Part shown: positions 44,011 to 53,521 of the stretch, piece after piece
How positions within the stretch are numbered: position 1 is the first letter of the stretch
How the letters are laid out: every line of letters starts with the position of its first letter
Assembly (NCBI RefSeq): GCF_024347055.1
Contig: NZ_AP024896.1
Location: 744,001-808,000 of the forward strand
Source: Vibrio porteresiae DSM 19223
Lineage (GTDB): Bacteria; Pseudomonadota; Gammaproteobacteria; Enterobacterales; Vibrionaceae
Reading direction: 5' to 3'
DNA length: 64,000 nt
The notes under the pieces: generated by a model
Told to the model about the DNA's origin: nothing
The model's database searches: none
What the model saw: only the letters and a program-made list of their open reading frames with translations
Made by a program: the position numbers and the translations under genes

Positions 44011-45021
44011 TCAGTAGAATTTCCTTAAATCCAAGTTGCTATACAAGCTCGCGACTTCGCTATAGCCATTAAAAAGCTGCGTATCGATGCGTTTCGTCGA
44101 GAGCAAACCGCCTGCGGTAATGCGCCTTTCGGTTTTTTGGCTCCAACGCGGATGATCAACTTCAGGGTTAACGTTAGCGTAAAACCCGTATTCATTGGGG
44201 GCGAGTTCGTTCCACGTTGAACGAGGCTGTTTGTCGGTCAAGCGAATGCGCACAATGGATTTGATATTCTTAAATCCGTATTTCCAAGGCACCACAAGGC
44301 GAATCGGCGCGCCGTTTTGTGGCATTAAGGTTTTGCCATACAGACCCACGCTCATCAAGGTTAAAGGGTGCATTGCCTCGGCAAGCGTTAACCCCTCAAC
44401 ATAAGGGTAATCTAAGCCGCCGCCGACAAAGCGACTAGCTTGTCCAGGCATCTGTTTAGGGTCGAACAGGGTTTCAAAGGCAACATACTTGGCCGATGAC
44501 AGGGGATCGGCTTGCTTAATTAATTCGCTCAGCGGAAAGCCAATCCACGGAATCACCATTGACCAAGCTTCAACGCAGCGCAGGCGATAAATACGTTCTT
44601 CAAGTGGGAAGCGTTTAACCAAATCATCGTAACTGAGCTTAATGGGACGACTCACCAAACCGTCGATATCGAGTGTCCAAGGGTCCACTTTAAACGCCTG
44701 TGACATCTTGGCTGGATCTTCCTTGCTGGTACCAAATTCATAGAAATTGTTGTAGGTCGTCACTTTTTCGTAAGGCGTCAGGGTTTCTTGCGAACCGTAC
44801 TTTTCCGGTTTTGCAAAGCTCAGTGGTTGAGTAACGAATGGGCTGGTAGGCGTCTCTTCCGTTTTATTAAATAGGCTAAAGGCTTGGCTGCTGGTGGGCA
44901 GCAAGCTACCAAGGCCGATAAAACCTAAGGATTTTAAGAGTGTTCTGCGTTGCAAATAGACGTGTTCGTCGGTGACATCGCTTTCGGTTAGTTTGACGCT
45001 GGGCTGAAAACGCTTTTTCAT
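44011..45021 (-). CDS. msrP: Tat-exported methionine sulfoxide reductase MsrP (YedY)
   Basis: A 336-residue molybdopterin enzyme of the periplasm. A twin-arginine signal (QRRTLLKSLGFIGLGSLLP) follows a ~30-residue N-region. RCVEAWSMVIPWIGFPLSEL holds the Mo-ligand Cys. NGAPIRLVVPWKYGFKNIKS and the final ~60 residues also match YedY. The start is the ATG at 45021 with GAGGAG just upstream; the frame is open to 45045. It forms an operon with msrQ and reduces both stereoisomers of protein-bound Met sulfoxide made by oxidants. Confidence 0.95.
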   Translation of the reverse strand: MKKRFQPSVKLTESDVTDEHVYLQRRTLLKSLGFIGLGSLLPTSSQAFSLFNKTEETPTSPFVTQPLSFAKPEKYGSQETLTPYEKVTTYNNFYEFGTSKEDPAKMSQAFKVDPWTLDIDGLVSRPIKLSYDDLVKRFPLEERIYRLRCVEAWSMVIPWIGFPLSELIKQADPLSSAKYVAFETLFDPKQMPGQASRFVGGGLDYPYVEGLTLAEAMHPLTLMSVGLYGKTLMPQNGAPIRLVVPWKYGFKNIKSIVRIRLTDKQPRSTWNELAPNEYGFYANVNPEVDHPRWSQKTERRITAGGLLSTKRIDTQLFNGYSEVASLYSNLDLRKFY

Positions 45022-45468
45022 AACACTCCTCACTGAATGCTTCATTTGGGTTCAATGCTTATTAGACGTAGACAACGCGTTAACCATTACAGTTGCAACG
45101 AAAAAAGTTTAATCAACGTTGTTTTGCTTTCCTTGACTCATCAAGCTTAGAAGAAAGTGAGCTTGTTGTACGTAAAAGGCGACAAGTTAGAGTTTGATCC
45201 TGCCACTTTGCGGCTTAGTAGAGAGTTACAGCGCACGGCCTATTTTCACCTGCAATTTAAATATTTAATCCTAAAGGGCTTAAGGTAGAGTGATAAATCA
45301 TGTGTGTCTCATCGCTATTGGGTGAAATGAATGGCTTTCACACTCTGAGGCACCAGATGAACTTGGTTAAAGGATTAACCAAATAGACGTTTTACTTTTG
45401 CTGCTTTGGGCTGATGAAACCAGCTCTGAACATGCGGCCACCGTCAGCGAATACACAAGGAATGTGTT

Positions 45469-45616
45469 ATGAAATGGATACTGGCTTATTTTGATCTTTG
45501 CCTCCCTTCTGGGCAATGGGGTTTACAAAGTACGCATCGTCATGCAGGGGACGAAATGCTGTTTTGGGCATAGTGAAATCGAGAAAAGGCGTGATGCTAG
45601 TTTCTGGGTGAGGTGA
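45469..45616 (+). pseudogene. possible frameshifted small membrane or secreted protein gene
   Basis: An ATG at 45469 has AAGGA seven bases upstream and opens a 34-codon frame (MKWILAYFDLCLPSG) ending at 45573. Removing one T from the TTTT run at 45489-45492 would give MKWILAY-LIFASLLGNGVYK, continuing to 45616. That is a far more protein-like product, with a hydrophobic signal and a charged tail (about 48 residues). It may be a recent frameshift, a sequencing error, or chance. The rest of the 690-base gap (45022-45709) shows nothing I can name. Confidence 0.35.
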
Positions 45617-45709
45617 TTAAAATTCGAGCTGAGTGGCAAATTTTATCTTATTGAATCGATAGAATAATTGTCATCTCGCCTTTTGTTCACCTAATGTTGA
45701 GTCTTCGCT

Positions 45710-46630
45710 ATGAATCAGTTTCTTGGCCCACTATCGTTCGTGTTTATCATCGCTTTGGCATTTACTTTAAAGAAAGTGGGCTTTATTCAGCCTGAAGAGA
45801 GTCGGGTGGTGAATAAGCTGCTGATGAATTTGGCGCTGCCTTGTACCATCATTGTGACCTTTGCTTCGCTTCGCTCCACCGAAAATTTACTTCAAGTGTG
45901 CCTATTTGGTTTCGTTGCCAGTTTACTGCCCATTTTAGTGATTTATCGCATGACGACCAAAATGGCGAACTACAGTCGCGCCGTGGTGATGCTCAATATC
46001 AGTGGTTTTAACATCGGCTGTTTTGCCTTGCCCTTTGTGCAGCTCTATTTTGGCAATGAGGGTGGCGTATTAGCCACGATTTTTGATACGGGTAATGCGC
46101 TGTTAGTGACGGGTGGGTCTTATGTGCTGACACAGTATCTGCTACCGGAAGCAGACGGTGAGCGCATGACCATGAAAGATGTGCTGCGTAACTTGGCGCA
46201 ATCGGTGCCTTTTGTCACTTATATCGTGATGTTTACCTTGGCCTTTTTAGGTTGGAAATTGCCTCACGCCGTCAACCAAATGCTCACTCCTATTGGTGCC
46301 GCCACCCCTTTCTTAGCCATGTTTATGTTAGGGCTTCTCTTTAACCCCCATGTGGAATTAAGTCAGCTCAAAATCGCTCTGGGATTAACCGTATTACGCT
46401 TGTGTTGGGGAACGCTTTTTTCCGTCACCGCTTACTACTGGCTGCCGTTTGATCTACTGACTCGCCAAGTTCTTTCCGTGGTGGTCTTTGCGCCGGCAAG
46501 TGCACTTGCTCCTATCTATTCAATGAAACTCAAAGCCGATGTTCAGCTCTCTGCGTTTACCAATAGTCTGACGATCATCAGCGGTGTCGCCATTATGAGT
46601 ACGCTCTCTATTTTGTATACCATGGGATAA
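45710..46630 (+). CDS. AEC-family (auxin efflux carrier-like) transporter
   Basis: A 306-residue membrane protein with ten hydrophobic helices arranged as two five-helix halves. Typical parts are FIIALAFTLKKVGFIQPEES, VVNKLLMNLALPCTIIVTF and the second-half ALPFVQLYFG and LAPIYSMKLKAD. Bacterial AEC proteins transport malate, malonate or related anions. There is no neighbour in the same operon and no sequence clue to the substrate. Confidence 0.85.
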   Translation: MNQFLGPLSFVFIIALAFTLKKVGFIQPEESRVVNKLLMNLALPCTIIVTFASLRSTENLLQVCLFGFVASLLPILVIYRMTTKMANYSRAVVMLNISGFNIGCFALPFVQLYFGNEGGVLATIFDTGNALLVTGGSYVLTQYLLPEADGERMTMKDVLRNLAQSVPFVTYIVMFTLAFLGWKLPHAVNQMLTPIGAATPFLAMFMLGLLFNPHVELSQLKIALGLTVLRLCWGTLFSVTAYYWLPFDLLTRQVLSVVVFAPASALAPIYSMKLKADVQLSAFTNSLTIISGVAIMSTLSILYTMG

Positions 46631-46816
46631 CACGCGTTAAGCCCAGTGAGTTGCGAAGGTGATGGCTTAACGCAAAATTGAGCTGACCAACGTTGTGAAT
46701 GTCACAAAGAGCGGTAAAACAGGGTGTTATTGCCATAAATATTTCTTTTGCTTATAAGTTACTGCATATACTCTTATTGTGTGCATGAAGACAGTACTTT
46801 CACCCTTTAAGATGAG

Positions 46817-49800
46817 ATGTTGAGGCGGCAACCTTTGGCTTTAAATAGAAAAATCAATGGACCAAGTGCAATGGACTCATATGCCATTGAGGCTGATGAT
46901 TGTTTATGGATGCGTTTAGGTTCTAAGCCAGCTACCGATCAGCAAGCTCTGATCGAAGCGTTATTGCAAAGTAGCCAACTGGCTCTGCTGATACTGGTCG
47001 ATAATGCGGAGCTTAAAAACTGGTGCACAGAACGATTTTCTGCTTGGTTGCCATCCATCGACAATCAAAAGGAACAGCAGCTCATCATTGCCTTGGCGCA
47101 AGAAGCGTCAATCGACTTTCCTACGAGCTCCAAAGTGTCCCAACCTAGCTTAGCGGTGGTATTGCCCTGCGATCGCAGTTCCTTGCTGCATTTGGTCTCT
47201 CATCAAGAACACGACTTTATCGATGTGGTGACGTTATGGGGCAATGTACTTTTACCGCGTAGTGAAGTTGCCTCGTTACTGGTTCAGCTCTCTTTAATTG
47301 ACGCCAATCAAGAGCATGATGCGATGGCACGACTGCTGCTCGAACGTCAACGCCGCGTGGTCCAAGAACATGTGGTGAGTGAAAGTCACCTTCAAGTCAG
47401 CGAACGCAGTTTACGTCAGGTCACCGAAGCGCTTCCGCAATTAATGCTCGAGTTTGATTCGCATGGCGAGTGTTTCTATGCCAGCCAACAATGGCAACGT
47501 TATACCGGGGTTTGCCTGCTTGGGGAGCCACATTGTGATTGGTTAGACACGATAGCGTTTCCAGAGCGTCAAGTATTGATTGACCACTGGCGAAATCCTA
47601 CCTCAGCAACGAGTGTTGAATGTCGAATTCGCGATCAAAGTGGCGCATACCATTGGTTTAGCGTGCGCTTGATACCACTTGATGATGAGCCCAATGCGGA
47701 AACAAAATGGTTTGGTTCCTTTACGGATATTGAGTCACTCAAACAGGTACAACTGAGCTTAGAACAGAGCCAAACTCGCGTGAGTAATATCATCGATACC
47801 ATGCCTGAGGCAATTTTGTTGGTTGATGAAAATGGTCTGATTGTTAAAGCCAATAAGCGCAGTGAAGAGGTGTTTGGCTATCAACAAAATGAAATCGAAC
47901 AGCAACCGGTCGAAATGCTGCTGCCGGAGCGTTATCGCAATCACCATGTGAATTTGCGCAGTCAGTACGCAACCCAACCCAGCATTCGTATGATGGGGGT
48001 TGGTCGCGATCTTTACGCTCTGGATAATCAAGGGCGTGAATTCCCAGTGGAAGTCGCGCTGGCGCCACTCATCGAAGGGGATCGTCAGTATGCCGTTGTG
48101 TCAATCGCCGACATCACTAAACGCAAAGAGGCGGATGCGGAACTTATCCTCGCAGCGAACGTCTTTTCTAGCACCATGGATGGGGTGATGATTTTGGATG
48201 CCACCCGCCATGTGGTGAAAATTAACTCCGCTTTTGAACAAATTCTTGGTTATAAAAACAGTGAGATCGTTGAGAAAAGTGTCAGTTTGCTGCGCACCGA
48301 AAAGCATACCAAAGAGTTTTATCTTGAGCTGTGGGATATTGCCCGAGAAACCGGGCGCTGGCAGGGAGAAATTTGGCAGCGCCATAAAAAGGGTTTTGAC
48401 ACACCGCTGTGGCTGAGCTTAACCACGATTTACAATCACAATGGGCAAGTTGAACGTTTTATTGCCACTGTCTACGACATCAGTGAGCAGTTGCAAGCTC
48501 AAAAGCGCATTCACTATCTGGCTCATTATGATGTGTTAACCAACTTGCCGAACCGAACTCTTTTCCTTGAGCAATTTGAACAATTCTTGACCCAAGCGAA
48601 ACAGAAAGGCCAGTTTATGGCATTGCTGTTTATTGATCTCGATAACTTTAAGCAGGTTAACGATACCTACGGTCATCCTGTTGGCGATCATCTGCTGTGC
48701 CAAGCCGCCGAACGAATGCAGGCCGCGGTGAGTGAAAATGACATTGTCAGTCGCCACAGTGGTGACGAGTTTGCTTTGCTACTGCGCAGTGTTGATGGTG
48801 TGAAACAGGCGAGTAAAATTGCCGCTAAGATTTGTGCCGCGTTGGCCAAACCCTTTGATGTGGGCCGAGGCGATTTCTTTATTTCTGCCAGTATCGGTAT
48901 TGCTTGCTACCCGGGTGACGGCACCGATGCCAACACCTTGCTTCAACACGCCGACCTAGCTATGTACCGCTCGAAAGAGCGGGGCAGAAACCAACACCAT
49001 TTTTACGATCATGAAATGTCGGCGCAGATTCAAGAACGCACAGAACTGCAAGCCGATTTACGTATCGCTATCGAGCAAGATCAGTTGGTACTCTATTATC
49101 AACCAGTGCTGGATATTTTGACCGGAGACTGCGCTGGCGTGGAAGCGTTAGTGCGTTGGGTTCATCCGCTCAAAGGCATGATCCCACCGATGAAGTTCAT
49201 CCCACTCGCAGAAGAAGGACCGCTGATTCATCCTTTGGGCGAATGGGTATTACGCCGCGCTTGTGAGCAGTGGATAGCGTGGCGCGACATGGGGCTGAAG
49301 ATGGGGTTTGTGTCAGTCAACGTGTCTGGTAAGCAGGTGATGCACAGTGATTTTGTGGGCATTGCTGAAGGAATATTTGCCGAAACGGGCTGCCCAGCCA
49401 ACAACATCTTAGTTGAGCTCACCGAAAGCTTCGTGATGCACGAAAGTGAACTCGCTATTTCCCGTTTACGCCAGTTACGCAACTTAGGTTTAGGCATTGC
49501 TATCGATGATTTTGGTACGGGTTACTCATCACTTTCCTATTTGAAGCGTCTGCCCGTTACCAAACTCAAACTGGATCGCTCGTTTGTCAACGATTTACCC
49601 GGCGATGCCAATGATGTCGCGATCACTAGAGCGATACATCGATTGGGCGAAGCGGTGGGCCTAGAGGTCATCGCGGAAGGGGTAGAAACACCTGAGCAAC
49701 ATCGATTTTTGCTCGATGAAGGATTTGCATTATGTCAGGGCTATTTGTATGCCAAACCGATGTCAGCCGATCAGTTAACCCAATTTATGTCTCAGCATCT

Positions 49801-49819
49801 TAATCGTAGGAATTCCTAA
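46817..49819 (+). CDS. PAS-GGDEF-EAL c-di-GMP protein
   Basis: A 1000-residue cytoplasmic protein. The first ~190 residues form an unrecognised sensor-like domain with a coiled helix (EHVVSESHLQVSERSLRQVT). Three PAS domains follow (about 200-310, 318-440, 441-560). The GGDEF-type domain (about 575-735) reads SGDEF (648-652) with FIDLDNFKQVNDTYGH intact; the upstream position has SEND, not RxxD, so no I-site. The EAL domain (about 750-1000) has EALVRW (776-781), ELTES, IDDFGTGYSSLSYLK and EGVET, so the phosphodiesterase is probably active. The likely net activity is c-di-GMP breakdown with a possibly regulatory GGDEF. The ATG at 46817 has a weak ribosome binding site; 46871 is the alternative. 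Confidence 0.92.
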   Translation: MLRRQPLALNRKINGPSAMDSYAIEADDCLWMRLGSKPATDQQALIEALLQSSQLALLILVDNAELKNWCTERFSAWLPSIDNQKEQQLIIALAQEASIDFPTSSKVSQPSLAVVLPCDRSSLLHLVSHQEHDFIDVVTLWGNVLLPRSEVASLLVQLSLIDANQEHDAMARLLLERQRRVVQEHVVSESHLQVSERSLRQVTEALPQLMLEFDSHGECFYASQQWQRYTGVCLLGEPHCDWLDTIAFPERQVLIDHWRNPTSATSVECRIRDQSGAYHWFSVRLIPLDDEPNAETKWFGSFTDIESLKQVQLSLEQSQTRVSNIIDTMPEAILLVDENGLIVKANKRSEEVFGYQQNEIEQQPVEMLLPERYRNHHVNLRSQYATQPSIRMMGVGRDLYALDNQGREFPVEVALAPLIEGDRQYAVVSIADITKRKEADAELILAANVFSSTMDGVMILDATRHVVKINSAFEQILGYKNSEIVEKSVSLLRTEKHTKEFYLELWDIARETGRWQGEIWQRHKKGFDTPLWLSLTTIYNHNGQVERFIATVYDISEQLQAQKRIHYLAHYDVLTNLPNRTLFLEQFEQFLTQAKQKGQFMALLFIDLDNFKQVNDTYGHPVGDHLLCQAAERMQAAVSENDIVSRHSGDEFALLLRSVDGVKQASKIAAKICAALAKPFDVGRGDFFISASIGIACYPGDGTDANTLLQHADLAMYRSKERGRNQHHFYDHEMSAQIQERTELQADLRIAIEQDQLVLYYQPVLDILTGDCAGVEALVRWVHPLKGMIPPMKFIPLAEEGPLIHPLGEWVLRRACEQWIAWRDMGLKMGFVSVNVSGKQVMHSDFVGIAEGIFAETGCPANNILVELTESFVMHESELAISRLRQLRNLGLGIAIDDFGTGYSSLSYLKRLPVTKLKLDRSFVNDLPGDANDVAITRAIHRLGEAVGLEVIAEGVETPEQHRFLLDEGFALCQGYLYAKPMSADQLTQFMSQHLNRRNS

Positions 49820-49820
49820 T

Positions 49821-49845
49821 AAATGCGCTAATTTAGCGCATTTTG
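49821..49845 (+). terminator. intrinsic terminator of the GGDEF-EAL gene
   Basis: AAATGCGCTA and TAGCGCATTT with a three-base loop, then T residues. Confidence 0.85.
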
Positions 49846-50077
49846 TTCCTGTTTAACCGAGCTAGTGCATGCCTCTTACTCTCGTTATTCAAAGTGTTAT
49901 TTATCAGCAAAGGTTTTGTGATCTGGAACCGTTTCCTATAGCGTGTGTATTTGAGATAGTTTTATCTTCAGAGGTTGCCTAACTTACTGTAATTTTGATT
50001 AAAATCTCATCACACCAGTCGAGCTAGGTTGCTATATTCGAACCGGTTATTTTTCTGCGAGCCCACATAATTGTCCT

Positions 50078-50749
50078 ATGAAAACTATGTCTTATGCGGC
50101 CAGTTTGCCGTTTGCTGATATTGAATTAAGACCCGCCTATCCCAGTGAATTGGTCGATGTATACCAAATGATCACCGATGATGAGGAGTGGACGCAATTC
50201 AATGGTCCCTATTTTGGTTATGAGCGTCCGACGTTACGTGATTTTCAGTTGGGTCATTTTACGCATCTCTGTATGGGAGAAGGGTGCCTGCTGATCACCA
50301 AAGACGATAAGCCTATCGGTACGGTCTCCTTTTATTGGGAAAATGAGCCAACACGTTGGTTGGAAGTCGGCATTATTATTTATCGCTCTGATATGTGGGC
50401 GAAAGGCATAGGCTTTAAAGCGCTCGTGCCGTGGATTACACACATGTTTGCCACCAAAGAGATTGCACGAGTCGGGCTCACCACTTGGTCTGGTAATCCT
50501 AGAATGATGGCGTGTGCTGAAAAATTGGGCATGAAACAGGAAGCTCGGTTACGTAAAGTGCGTTATTTCAATGGGGTCTATTATGATTCTGTTAAATATG
50601 GTGTGCTGCGTGAGGAGTGGTTTGACAACTTGCCAAAGCTCTGTGACGTGGTGAAAGCGGATTACCATAAGCTGGACATTGATATCCCGCCAGCGAACCG
50701 AGTACCTGTAAATGAACGAGAGGAGAAAAGCGGTTCCAATACCCACTAA
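50078..50749 (+). CDS. GNAT acetyltransferase, RimJ/RimL type
   Basis: A 223-residue GNAT protein: IELRPAYPSELVDVYQMITD, GTVSFYWENEPTRWLEVGI, SDMWAKGIGFKALVPWI (the CoA-binding Q/RGxGx-type turn is GIG-F), and GNPRMMACAEKLGMKQEARL. This pattern fits N-acetyltransferases acting on protein N-termini or small amines. The C-terminal ~45 residues are an extension. There are two close ATGs (50078, 50087). The substrate is unknown. Confidence 0.8.
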   Translation: MKTMSYAASLPFADIELRPAYPSELVDVYQMITDDEEWTQFNGPYFGYERPTLRDFQLGHFTHLCMGEGCLLITKDDKPIGTVSFYWENEPTRWLEVGIIIYRSDMWAKGIGFKALVPWITHMFATKEIARVGLTTWSGNPRMMACAEKLGMKQEARLRKVRYFNGVYYDSVKYGVLREEWFDNLPKLCDVVKADYHKLDIDIPPANRVPVNEREEKSGSNTH

Positions 50750-50850
50750 TAACAATATTGATAGTATAAGCAACACATAATGTAATATGCATCACTTATC
50801 TTAACGGTTAATGTGCTACCGTGGAGCGCTATTGTTTAAGGAGAAAGTGG

Positions 50851-51468
50851 ATGCAACCCTGGCTAGAGATGGCAAAACAGCTGCAAGCGATCGCGCAAGC
50901 GGGACACGCTTACAGCAAAGACAAATATGACTTAGAACGCTTTACTCAAGTACAGGCCATATCCTATCAAATGATAGCTGACTTAGCGGGTAGCACGGTC
51001 GATAGAGTGGAACAGCTCTATATCGCTGAGTCTGGTTATCCAACCCCGAAAGTCGACGTGCGCGCTGCCGTCATCAAAGACAATAAAATCTTGCTCGTTC
51101 GTGAGCGTGAAGATGGTGCTTGGTCACTGCCTGGTGGATGGGGCGATGTGTGCGAGACCCCGACTCAAGGCGTGATTCGTGAAGTGAAAGAAGAGTCTGG
51201 ATTGGATGTGGCTAACCCAAGATTAGTCGCTATCAAAGATCGTGCGGTACACGGTTATAATCCCATTATCCCTTTCCATATCTATAAATTATTTTTCCTG
51301 TGTGAATATGTGGGTGGGGAAATGATAGAGAATATTGAAATATCTGAAATAGGCTTTTTCTCGTTAGACGATATTCCACCTTTATCAGAATCACGGACAT
51401 TAATGAGTGATATCGAAATGATGTTCGCGCATCACAACAATCCTAGTTTACCCGTTTACGTCGATTAG
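50851..51468 (+). CDS. Nudix hydrolase with N-terminal helical domain
   Basis: A 205-residue protein. Residues 1-60 are the NUDIX N-terminal domain (WLEMAKQLQAIAQAGHAYSK, DKYDLERF). The Nudix box GGWGDVCETPTQGVIREVKE, then ESGL, is complete (G-x5-E-x7-REUXEExGU). Members of this subgroup hydrolyse ADP-ribose-like or nucleotide-sugar substrates. The start is the ATG at 50851 with AGGAG seven bases upstream; an upstream GTG is in frame. It follows the acetyltransferase by 100 bases. Confidence 0.88.
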   Translation: MQPWLEMAKQLQAIAQAGHAYSKDKYDLERFTQVQAISYQMIADLAGSTVDRVEQLYIAESGYPTPKVDVRAAVIKDNKILLVREREDGAWSLPGGWGDVCETPTQGVIREVKEESGLDVANPRLVAIKDRAVHGYNPIIPFHIYKLFFLCEYVGGEMIENIEISEIGFFSLDDIPPLSESRTLMSDIEMMFAHHNNPSLPVYVD

Positions 51469-51594
51469 TCTCTGTCGGTGGATGGCCTATTCATTGTCGA
51501 TCGATTAGTTATCGCAATTAATGGTTAAAATTTGTGTTTTAATAGGATTGGATCTCATCATTGCTGTTTAATTGATTAATAACCTTCAATAGAT

Positions 51595-51634
51595 AAGTTA
51601 TAGTGATATAACTATGGTGATATCACTATAACTT
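51595..51634. repeat. 15-bp perfect inverted repeat
   Basis: AAGTTATAGTGATAT (51595-51609) and ATATCACTATAACTT (51620-51634) are fully complementary, with a ten-base loop. It lies in the 290-base gap between convergent genes, followed by two copies of ATTTAAAAATAA (51651 and 51669). It has no U-tract. Confidence 0.65.
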
Positions 51635-51761
51635 AAATAGCGATTGGCATTTAAAAATAAGTAGCTATTTAAAAATAAACCAAGGCTATTTAAGCGGGTA
51701 ACAGCGATTTTACTGATGGAAAATCAATGAGTAAAACGAGGTTGAAAGGGGCATTACTCAG

Positions 51762-52070
51762 TTAGCTTGTGGCAACAACAGCAATAGGTTGTTCAACGAT
51801 ACGTTTATTTCTCACTAAACCTCGACGAACGTTTTTGCACATTTTGCCAAAACGATTCAGTTCATCAAATGTCGGTGAAATGCCGCGTTTGATGGCATGT
51901 TCCCAATAAGTGAGCTCTGTATCGACTAATTCCATCAATTTTTTAGGACAGCCGATACATTCATTATCAGGACCACAAATAAAGGTGTCGGCTTGATAAA
52001 GGGGAAATTCCGCTTTGACCGCTTCGATTATTTGACGCATAGCGGTAATGCGATCGGGTTTTTTATTCAT
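51762..52070 (-). CDS. small Cys-motif protein, unknown
   Basis: A 102-residue soluble protein. It contains FICGPDNECIGCPKKLMELV (C-x5-C-x2-C), possibly a metal site, then YWEHAIKRGISPTFDELNRF, then a further Cys (KMCKNVRRGLVRNKR) and a basic region. I do not recognise the family. The codon pattern and length support a real gene. It is alone on its strand, between two plus-strand genes. Confidence 0.65.
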   Translation of the reverse strand: MNKKPDRITAMRQIIEAVKAEFPLYQADTFICGPDNECIGCPKKLMELVDTELTYWEHAIKRGISPTFDELNRFGKMCKNVRRGLVRNKRIVEQPIAVVATS

Positions 52071-52305
52071 GAAGGTGACTGATTAAATTCGTAGTTTTTG
52101 TAGGGGCATTGTAGCGATAATGTAGCAGTATGAATACCTCTATCCCTGATTTTATTGTGGATTAATTACGATATTTTCTTGGCTGCCTTTTTTTACGTTG
52201 ATTGTGTTTTTCTACTCAATGTTAATTTGGGGTATCCATTGTTGCTCTCTATGGTTTTGGCAATAAGAGCAAGTGGAGCATTGAGTAGGGCAGAAGGATA
52301 AAATG

Positions 52306-52884
52306 ATGAAATTAGCCTTATTGGTTATTGATGTACAGCAAGCCTTATTTGATACCACACCACCACCTTACCAAAGCGATCAAGTGGTCGATCATATCAA
52401 TCAACTGACTGACTGGGCGAGAAGTCAGGGTTACCCAGTGATTTACATTCAGCATGAAGACGAAGAGCTTGTACCTGATACTCACGCATGGCAACTCTAT
52501 GAGGGATTGCAACCAAAAGAGGGTGATTTTTACGTCCGTAAAGCAACGCCTGATTCCTTTCTGCGTACCAATTTGCAGGCACTTCTACAAGATCAAGGTG
52601 TTGATCGACTGGTGATTTGTGGTTATGCAACCGATTTTTGTGTCGATACTACCACTCGCCGAGCGGCTGGGTTGGGTTATCCCATTTTGTTAGCGTCAGA
52701 CAGTCATACTACCCACGATAAGCCTCATGCTTTAGCAGCTAACATTCGTCAACATCACAATCAAACCTTGAGTTCCATATCGAGCTTTGGTGTGCCAATT
52801 CAGTTGGCGAAAGCGGAAGCCATTTTGTCAGGAAGTCCAACCTGGTATCAATTTATCCAACAAAGCGCAAAATTAGACCAATAA
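52306..52884 (+). CDS. isochorismatase-family cysteine hydrolase
   Basis: A 192-residue hydrolase with the Asp-Lys-Cys triad: LLVIDVQQALFDTTPPP (Asp), FYVRKATPDSFLRTNL (Lys) and VICGYATDFCVDTTTRRA (Cys). It resembles nicotinamidase-like and N-carbamoyl amidase proteins, not the siderophore isochorismatase at 20 kb, with which it shares only the fold. ATG at 52306 with AGGA seven bases upstream. It stands alone; the substrate is unknown. Confidence 0.88.
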   Translation: MKLALLVIDVQQALFDTTPPPYQSDQVVDHINQLTDWARSQGYPVIYIQHEDEELVPDTHAWQLYEGLQPKEGDFYVRKATPDSFLRTNLQALLQDQGVDRLVICGYATDFCVDTTTRRAAGLGYPILLASDSHTTHDKPHALAANIRQHHNQTLSSISSFGVPIQLAKAEAILSGSPTWYQFIQQSAKLDQ

Positions 52885-52985
52885 GGCGAATAATGCTTTT
52901 GGGCAGTCATGCGACTGTTTTCTTACGCTGAGTTACGTGTTAGGTTCATGTTTCTATTCGAATTCATTATGAAACGGTGTGGGAC

Positions 52986-53462
52986 ATGAATCTGACCATT
53001 CAACCTTTATCAAAAGTACACTACGCACAGCTGTGTGAACTGGCGGTCAGTGACGAGCAGCAGCAATACGTTGGCACAATGGAAGGCTTGCTCGCTTGTG
53101 TCTCAATGGATGTTCATCCACATGTTATTTGTGTCAAAGACCAAGTGATTGGTTTCTTTCTGATCGATACCTTCTACGGGATCAAATACGATTTTGCCCA
53201 CGATAATGCCATTGGTTTACGCGGCTTTTTTATTGATCAGCGCTACCAAGGCAAAGGTTATGCGAAAGCCACTATGGGGCAGTTTGGTGCTTATCTAAAA
53301 AATTACTATTCCCATCGTGAAAGCATTTACTTAACCGTTAACTGTCGTAACCTCTTCGCTAAGAAAAGTTACTTGGCTGGGGGATTTATTGATACCGGTG
53401 AACTCTATTTAGGAGGCGCTGCTGGCCCGCAGCACGTTATGAAACTCACCTACGTCTCCTAA
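52986..53462 (+). CDS. GNAT acetyltransferase
   Basis: A 158-residue GNAT protein: NLTIQPLSKVHYAQLCELAV, VIGFFLIDTFYG, LRGFFIDQRYQGKGYAKATM (QGKGYAK is the CoA loop) and NLFAKKSYLAGGFIDTGELY. The ATG at 52986 fits the domain start; a GTG nine bases upstream is in frame. Substrate unknown. Confidence 0.82.
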   Translation: MNLTIQPLSKVHYAQLCELAVSDEQQQYVGTMEGLLACVSMDVHPHVICVKDQVIGFFLIDTFYGIKYDFAHDNAIGLRGFFIDQRYQGKGYAKATMGQFGAYLKNYYSHRESIYLTVNCRNLFAKKSYLAGGFIDTGELYLGGAAGPQHVMKLTYVS

Positions 53463-53521
53463 AGTTGTGTTATTTATTTGAAGAAAATTAGACTAATTTA
53501 TCAGTAGCTTAAGGAGGAGTT

